A stretch of 9,997 bases of DNA, from assembly GCA_002501885.1 (NCBI GenBank), contig DAON01000048.1, positions 1 through 9,997 on the forward strand. The letters are read 5' to 3'. The translations under genes and the position numbers were made by a program. The notes beneath the pieces were generated by a model. That model was not told where the DNA came from. It saw only the letters and a program-made list of their open reading frames with translations, and made no database searches. This DNA comes from Euryarchaeota archaeon UBA220. Its GTDB lineage: Archaea > Thermoplasmatota > Poseidoniia > Poseidoniales > Thalassarchaeaceae. Of the stretch, positions 5,899 to 9,997 are shown in pieces. How positions within the stretch are numbered: position 1 is the first letter of the stretch; each line of letters starts with the position of its first letter.

Positions 5899-6876
5899 AT
5901 GAGGTTGTTCGGACAGCTAGTAGTCGGTTTGATGCCGATTACTCCCAAGGCGGTAATTCGCTGGGTATCGAAGAGATATGTCGCCGGTTCAGACATGCAA
6001 AGTGCAATTTCTCTAATGCGGAAAATGAGTGACGAAGGTGCTTGTTTCACCGTAGATGTCCTAGGGGAGGAAATCAATTCAATGGATGAGGCGCAATTCT
6101 TTTTCGAAGAATACTCGAATCTGATAGACTCTATTGTAGAGAATGATTTAGACGCAAATATCTCGATTAAGCCGACTGCATTTGGGCTTCTTATCGATCC
6201 CGAAACTGCCTTGCTCAATATAGAAAATCTAGTCAAGAAGGCAGCTGAGCACAACATGTTCGTTCGCTTAGATATGGAAGATCACAGAGTCACAGGACCA
6301 ACTATCGATGTATGTACTGCCATTCATGAGAAAGGACTTCACAACATCGGAGTGGTGCTGCAAGGTAGGCTTATGCGCACTCTTTCCGACATTGCTGATG
6401 TTTGCGCCACTACAGGCAAGAATTCGGATTTCAGAATTTGTAAAGGAATCTATCTAGAGCCCGAGAACATTGCTCATACCAAATACTGGGACATTGTGCA
6501 CGCTACTAACGACGCAATCGATGCAATGTTAGATTCTGGAGCATACACTGCTATCGCATCGCATGATAATCCTGTTATTGCGTACTCTCTAGCTGCTTTG
6601 AAGAGCCGAGACATGGGCCCAGACAAGCCCGATCCAAGACACACCGAATCTCCTAATTTGTGTTCTGGAAAAGGCCCTGGTTATGAGTTTCAATTCCTAC
6701 TCGGAGTCAGAGGTGATGTCAGACGCAAACTCTCCGAGCAAGGACATACCACAAGAGTCTATGTTCCATACGGGACCAAGTGGTATGAGTACAGCATGCG
6801 CCGCCTTAGAGAGAATCCCGAAATTGCATTCCATGTGACTAAGGCACTGCTAATGCCGTGGACAAACAAGCGCTAG
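5899..6876 (+). CDS. Proline dehydrogenase (monofunctional, FAD-dependent)
   Basis: It oxidises L-proline to pyrroline-5-carboxylate with FAD, the first step of proline breakdown to glutamate. The 325 residues fit the monofunctional ProDH (beta/alpha)8 barrel. Family motifs are YVAGSDMQSAISLMRKM at 27-43, TVDVLGE at 51-57, SIKPTAFGL at 89-97, VRLDMEDHRVT at 122-132, VLQGRLMRT at 153-161, RICKGIYLEP at 179-188, IASHD at 219-223, and the substrate/FAD-binding end VYVPYG at 287-292 with WYEYSMRRLRENPE at 295-308. About 20 residues rich in Pro, Asp and Lys (near 240-260) sit before YEFQFLLGVRGD; ProDH proteins I can recall are shorter there. No Shine-Dalgarno precedes the ATG. The 27-bp gap suggests co-transcription with dtdA. 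No P5C dehydrogenase is present in the window. Confidence 0.94.
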   Translation: MRLFGQLVVGLMPITPKAVIRWVSKRYVAGSDMQSAISLMRKMSDEGACFTVDVLGEEINSMDEAQFFFEEYSNLIDSIVENDLDANISIKPTAFGLLIDPETALLNIENLVKKAAEHNMFVRLDMEDHRVTGPTIDVCTAIHEKGLHNIGVVLQGRLMRTLSDIADVCATTGKNSDFRICKGIYLEPENIAHTKYWDIVHATNDAIDAMLDSGAYTAIASHDNPVIAYSLAALKSRDMGPDKPDPRHTESPNLCSGKGPGYEFQFLLGVRGDVRRKLSEQGHTTRVYVPYGTKWYEYSMRRLRENPEIAFHVTKALLMPWTNKR

Positions 6877-7502
6877 TTTGAATCAATGGGATGCAGATAG
6901 ATTCTCCGAAGATCCGAAGCTGCCCTTGTGCCTCGTAGAGTTCTACCCTTGCCGGTGTGGAGTGCCCTGATTCTCCAAGGTCTGCCTTCGACCTCAATCA
7001 CATTTCCGCATGAGAACTCCTGCTCAGGATCGCACTCCATTGTACTAGACGAACTATCTTCCCCTTCAGTCATGGTGATTCTGACAATTACTCTGTCTCT
7101 GCGTACAGCCCATGCAGCTATGATTTCAGTTGCAGAAAGGGACTTTCTCGGCCGTGACCCATCACTATCGATTCTAGTAATTTCCCAGTGAGCCGAGCCC
7201 CATTCAAAGACCTCTCCAACTGCTAGTACTTCGTCTTCGTCAACTTCGATTTCTACGCCCTTGCTAGAAGCTCCCTCAGATAGGGTGAATCCTACTCTAA
7301 CTGCTCTGGGCGGTCGGATTACGACAGTTTGGACTTTGCCGCACTCTACACATCTGGCCAGAACATCAACTCCACTTCCACGCGGAGTTTTACGAAGCAC
7401 TTCATGCTCGGTAGACTTAGCGCAATTCATGCACTCGGCAATCTGTGGCCCCGTATCCTCATCAGGACTGCCTGTCATGTGTGTTCGGCAGTCATCGTCC
7501 AC
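6873..7502 (-). CDS. Zinc-ribbon protein resembling the HVO_0476 family
   Basis: The 209-residue protein has an N-terminal zinc ribbon with C24/C27 (CMNC) and C51/C54 (CVEC), spaced like the archaeal HVO_0476 zinc-finger family, whose function I do not know. The rest is a beta-rich body with RPPRAVRVGFTLSEG at 63-77, an acidic strand VEIEVDEDEVLAVGEVF at 83-99, and a late repeat of the same theme, IEVEGRPWRIRALHTGKGR at 169-187. The two halves, each a G(E/N)VxE(W/V) unit followed by W-x-I-x, look like tandem domains that sense or bind something. The frame opens with GTG at 7502; an ATG at 7478 is the alternative. It is divergent from the methyltransferase-like gene across 51 bp and overlaps the proline dehydrogenase stop by 4 bp. 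Family assignment is from memory. Confidence 0.72.
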   Translation of the reverse strand: MDDDCRTHMTGSPDEDTGPQIAECMNCAKSTEHEVLRKTPRGSGVDVLARCVECGKVQTVVIRPPRAVRVGFTLSEGASSKGVEIEVDEDEVLAVGEVFEWGSAHWEITRIDSDGSRPRKSLSATEIIAAWAVRRDRVIVRITMTEGEDSSSSTMECDPEQEFSCGNVIEVEGRPWRIRALHTGKGRTLRGTRAASDLRRIYLHPIDSN

Positions 7503-7520
7503 TTGAAGCCATCCAATGCG

Positions 7521-7532
7521 ATGATTGAATAG
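7521..7532. promoter_or_regulatory. Shared AT-rich core between divergent genes
   Basis: ATGATTGAATAG sits almost exactly midway in the 51-bp gap, about 26 nt from the GTG at 7502 on one side and 26 nt from the ATG at 7554 on the other. Its position fits a bidirectional TATA-like element giving leaderless messages both ways, but it is a poor TATA match. Confidence 0.25.
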
Positions 7533-7553
7533 AAGTCACCTAGAGCAGATACT

Positions 7554-8345
7554 ATGTCCGAAGGAGATGGTGGTTTCGGACTCCCTCAAATGTCAGAGGA
7601 AGAGATGTTCTCTCTATTACTCTCTGAGGATACCGAGAGAGGAGACTCAGAGCCACCAATCGCAGCTGGAATTGGAGAGCAGATGCTACACATGAGCCTG
7701 CGCCCTTTACCACGCTCGATAAGAGCTAGAATAAGGGATATCTCAGGACGAATACCTGCAAAGAATGTAGTTTTGATTGGAGGCGGAATAGGCCACCTAT
7801 CTGCATGGCTACTCGATATGTGGTGCGGAGATCCTGCTAATCCTCCCGAAACCCTGCCGCCCAAGCCAGATAATTTTCGAATCATCGAGCCAGGAGGGAA
7901 ATTCGGAGTGATTATTGACAGACTCGTCAGGAGACACGGGGCAGAGAGTTGGACACAGATAATCCAAATGCCTTGGAACGAATTGGCCGCAGAAGCAACA
8001 TCATGGTCCGCTGCAACTGCGGCCCTGCCTCAAAATGCCAAACCCTCTCCTCTGCCATTGCCTATCGACCTCGTCGTGGTTGATGTTACGGAAGATGAGA
8101 GGGCCTCGACTGCCAAATCAGCATTTGATTTGCTCTCATCCGGTGGAGTCCTGTTGGTACAGGAGCCAGAGGTCCCCACTGGAGATGTAGGCGTTGCAGA
8201 CTCGCCTTCCGAGATGACACCAGCCCAAAAGAAGGTCGAATCATTCAATCAATGGATATCGTTCGTCAAGGATGTCAGCGAGAATCATTCTCTAGGATTT
8301 GTGGAACTGACCGGCGGGACTCTAGCAGTACTACGTCGCGCCTGA
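7554..8345 (+). CDS. Class I SAM-dependent methyltransferase-like protein
   Basis: The 263-residue product has a Rossmann-type core. A glycine-rich loop, VVLIGGGIGHLSAWLLD at 72-88, fits methyltransferase motif I. An acidic strand end, FRIIEPGGKFG at 108-118, fits motif II. IDLVVVDVTEDE at 171-182 fits motif IV, and the next segment, FDLLSSGGVLLVQEPE at 191-206, fits the post-motif pattern L-x-x-G-G-x-L-L. Residues 1-55 form an acidic, Met-rich lead-in (SEEEMFSLLLSEDTERGD). Substrate cannot be told; RNA, protein and small molecules are all possible, and an inactive Rossmann domain is not excluded. No Shine-Dalgarno is seen at the ATG. Its last 61 bp overlap the 3' end of the facing protease gene. 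Confidence 0.65.
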   Translation: MSEGDGGFGLPQMSEEEMFSLLLSEDTERGDSEPPIAAGIGEQMLHMSLRPLPRSIRARIRDISGRIPAKNVVLIGGGIGHLSAWLLDMWCGDPANPPETLPPKPDNFRIIEPGGKFGVIIDRLVRRHGAESWTQIIQMPWNELAAEATSWSAATAALPQNAKPSPLPLPIDLVVVDVTEDERASTAKSAFDLLSSGGVLLVQEPEVPTGDVGVADSPSEMTPAQKKVESFNQWISFVKDVSENHSLGFVELTGGTLAVLRRA

Positions 8346-9910
8346 ACTGACTCGCTCACTTCATCTTCGATATTTACCTGAAACTGATTAGATATGTCCA
8401 ATATTGAGGAAGATGAGTTTCCTAATGTTTCGAGTAATAAATCGACTCTCAACAACCCGTATCCGTAATGGTCGTCATGCTCGTTCTGACTTTCTTTCAT
8501 CTGTGAGTTATCGCTGATTATCTCCTTCATCTGAGAAACCGCCCCCGGCCCTCCAGAGTCACCTTCACGTTGTAATTCTGGGTGTTCTTCTAGAATGAGG
8601 GCCAAAGCACCAGAAACCCAAGCAGTTGATGCAGATGTGCCGCTAGACCACCCCCACCAAGAGCCAGAACTCAATCCTCCTGCCATCAGAATTGGGACTT
8701 CGTGCCCCGGGGCGACCACTTCCGGCTTCTTGTCAGGGTCACTTCTTGGGAAAATTGGATTGGGCCAAATTCTACCGTCGTTGTCACCCTGTGAGCTACC
8801 AGTCCAGATCGCACCTGTACGAGTAACTCCTCCTACGCAGATTACATCCTCGACTGAGCCAGGAGATTCGACATCACCATCGTCATCTTCTCCATCGTTA
8901 CCTGCAGCCGCCACCACAAACACTCCTTGGTCAATGGCATCCTCAACTGCCGCCTCCAGTGCATCCGTGGTAAACAATCCAGAACCGAAACCTTGTGCAC
9001 CTCCTAGGCTCAAAGAAATCACATCTGCCTGACTGGCCACACACCAATCTACGGAATCTGCAATCTGGTCGTCATTACCAACTCCTTGGTCATCAATCGC
9101 TTTAGCCACTAACAGACTAACTCCAGGTGCATTTCCTGTCAATCCGTCTTGGGCTACAACGATTCCAGCCATCGCAGTCCCGTGTCCTTGATCATCGTAG
9201 GGAGAATCTAAATCGCCGATTGCATCATACCATCCGATAAGATTCATTTTCTGCAAGTCTGGATGATCGGGGTCAATTCCGGAATCAACTATGCACAGTA
9301 CGACTCCTGTGCCATCGCCAGAAACAGCATCTACTCCGGTCATATCTCTATATTCGTCTTCCCAGGTCAGTAATGCAGAGGGCGGTCCACCAATCGTGAT
9401 ATTTGCAGCCTCGGAGAGTATCCATAGTCCTGCAATGGCTAAACTCAGTAGAACAATCAATCCTGCAGAAATCCCAATGACCAACTTCAGAACTCCATCT
9501 TGTCCACTTTCCGATTCTGAATGGTCAACCAATTCATTTTCATTCTCATTTATTATATCCCGATCATCATCTAGAAACTCAAGAGAATCAGACCAAAATG
9601 ACCAATAAAACAAAGCGTCTTCTAACCATCCCCTATGTTCAAATTTTCTGAAAAAATGTATTGACATTACCATGCTGATAACCCCAAGCACAGGCAATAT
9701 CAAAAAAATCAATTCACCCGGCACGATACACGCCATACATTCATCTTGGAAAAGGTTCATCAGCACCAATCCAATGATGCTCAGAATGATCCCTCCCAAT
9801 AACAAAATTATTCCAACTATTCTCCTCCATTTCACAGGGAGCGTTCTAGCAATATCCTCCAAAAGACCCCTCCCGCCGTACGGAATCCAGGGCAATTGCA
9901 TAGGAACCAT
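8285..9910 (-). CDS. Membrane-anchored subtilisin-family serine protease (S8)
   Basis: The 541-residue protein has three hydrophobic segments at about 31-54, 64-87 and 140-166. Flanking charges (RTLPVKWRR before the first, RKFEHR after the second) put residues 88-139, a strongly acidic loop, in the cytoplasm and the protease outside. The catalytic domain spans about 185-490. Asp209 lies in VVLCIVDSGIDPDHPDL, His243 in GHGTAMAGIV, the oxyanion Asn338 in AAAGND and Ser426 in GTSASTAWVSG, so the triad is complete. No I9-type propeptide or cleavable signal peptide is apparent; the membrane helices seem to replace both. The first extracellular loop carries C58 and C61 (CMAC). It is probably a surface protease for external protein or envelope quality control. 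The 3' end overlaps the facing gene by 61 bp; the tail from 490 on is Ser-rich and not conserved-looking. Confidence 0.94.
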   Translation of the reverse strand: MVPMQLPWIPYGGRGLLEDIARTLPVKWRRIVGIILLLGGIILSIIGLVLMNLFQDECMACIVPGELIFLILPVLGVISMVMSIHFFRKFEHRGWLEDALFYWSFWSDSLEFLDDDRDIINENENELVDHSESESGQDGVLKLVIGISAGLIVLLSLAIAGLWILSEAANITIGGPPSALLTWEDEYRDMTGVDAVSGDGTGVVLCIVDSGIDPDHPDLQKMNLIGWYDAIGDLDSPYDDQGHGTAMAGIVVAQDGLTGNAPGVSLLVAKAIDDQGVGNDDQIADSVDWCVASQADVISLSLGGAQGFGSGLFTTDALEAAVEDAIDQGVFVVAAAGNDGEDDDGDVESPGSVEDVICVGGVTRTGAIWTGSSQGDNDGRIWPNPIFPRSDPDKKPEVVAPGHEVPILMAGGLSSGSWWGWSSGTSASTAWVSGALALILEEHPELQREGDSGGPGAVSQMKEIISDNSQMKESQNEHDDHYGYGLLRVDLLLETLGNSSSSILDISNQFQVNIEDEVSESVQARRSTARVPPVSSTNPRE

Positions 9911-9927
9911 TCTTTCAATAAATACTT

Positions 9928-9940
9928 TGAATATTTTCCC
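9928..9940 (-). promoter_or_regulatory. BRE/TATA-like element of the protease gene
   Basis: On the minus strand GGGAAAATATTCA has its AT core about 22 nt upstream of the ATG at 9910. The purine-rich GGGAAA resembles a BRE. A second AT-rich run, TTTTAAAT at 9942-9949, is 32-39 nt away and could serve either strand. The 9911-9997 stretch otherwise holds no recognisable gene. Confidence 0.35.
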
Positions 9941-9997
9941 GTTTTAAATCGAAAAAGTCTTCTTCTGGTCAGACTATCACCATGCTTCAGGTCTGCT

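Noticed and set aside
5853..6257. Minus-strand frame of 134 residues opposite proline dehydrogenase
   Set aside because: The plus strand carries a clear ProDH; this frame shows no conserved motif.
8595..9032. Plus-strand frame of 145 residues inside the protease gene
   Set aside because: It is the antisense of the subtilisin catalytic domain, with Pro/Thr/Ser-rich nonsense composition.
9982..9997. Plus-strand ATG that could begin a gene running off the right edge
   Set aside because: Only five codons are visible, which is not enough to support a gene.
1..9997. CRISPR arrays, insertion sequences, toxin-antitoxin or defence genes
   Set aside because: No regularly spaced repeats, transposase, small toxin-antitoxin pair or nuclease/helicase cluster was seen.

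Overview
The window looks like chromosomal DNA of a marine archaeon. It has the archaeal/eukaryal order rpoE' (Rpo7) - spt4 - rps24e - rps27ae, an archaeal-type D-aminoacyl-tRNA deacylase (DTD2), an archaeal-style zinc-ribbon protein, and TATA-like boxes about 22-28 nt upstream of several starts. Large secreted FG-GAP/CARDB proteins, a membrane-anchored subtilisin and a proline dehydrogenase fit a heterotrophic Marine Group II (Poseidoniales, Thermoplasmatota) lineage. That taxon is inferred from gene content, not proven. Gene density is high and I saw no RNA operon, tRNA, CRISPR array, insertion sequence or phage gene.

Layout. 1-2387 (minus): 5' part of a large secreted protein with a signal peptide, six Ca-binding-like FG-GAP loops and a CARDB-like domain; it runs off the left edge. 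2388-2611: a divergent control region with two short dyads, two TATA-like boxes and a strong hairpin in the presumed rpoE1 leader. 2612-3956 (plus): the tight operon rpoE1-spt4-rps24e-rps27ae, with Shine-Dalgarno sites for the internal genes. 3953-4855 (minus): an unrecognised protein with beta-propeller-like repeats. 4927-6876 (plus): dtdA and then proline dehydrogenase. 6873-7502 (minus): a zinc-ribbon protein resembling the HVO_0476 family. 7554-8345 (plus): a methyltransferase-like Rossmann protein. 8285-9910 (minus): a subtilisin-family S8 protease with three N-terminal membrane segments. 9911-9997 holds its upstream region.

How they fit together. The plus-strand core cluster supplies an RNA polymerase stalk subunit, an elongation factor and two small-subunit ribosomal proteins. 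DtdA removes D-amino acids from mischarged tRNA, and proline dehydrogenase starts proline oxidation. The protease and the FG-GAP/CARDB protein probably act outside the membrane and would suit a cell that feeds on proteins or particles. I see no convincing new multi-gene system. The points most worth a second look are the structured divergent region at 2388-2611, the eukaryote-like C-X4-C zinc spacing in S27ae, the acidic tail of S24e, the unrecognised propeller-like protein, and the membrane-anchored subtilisin whose 3' end overlaps the facing gene by 61 bp.
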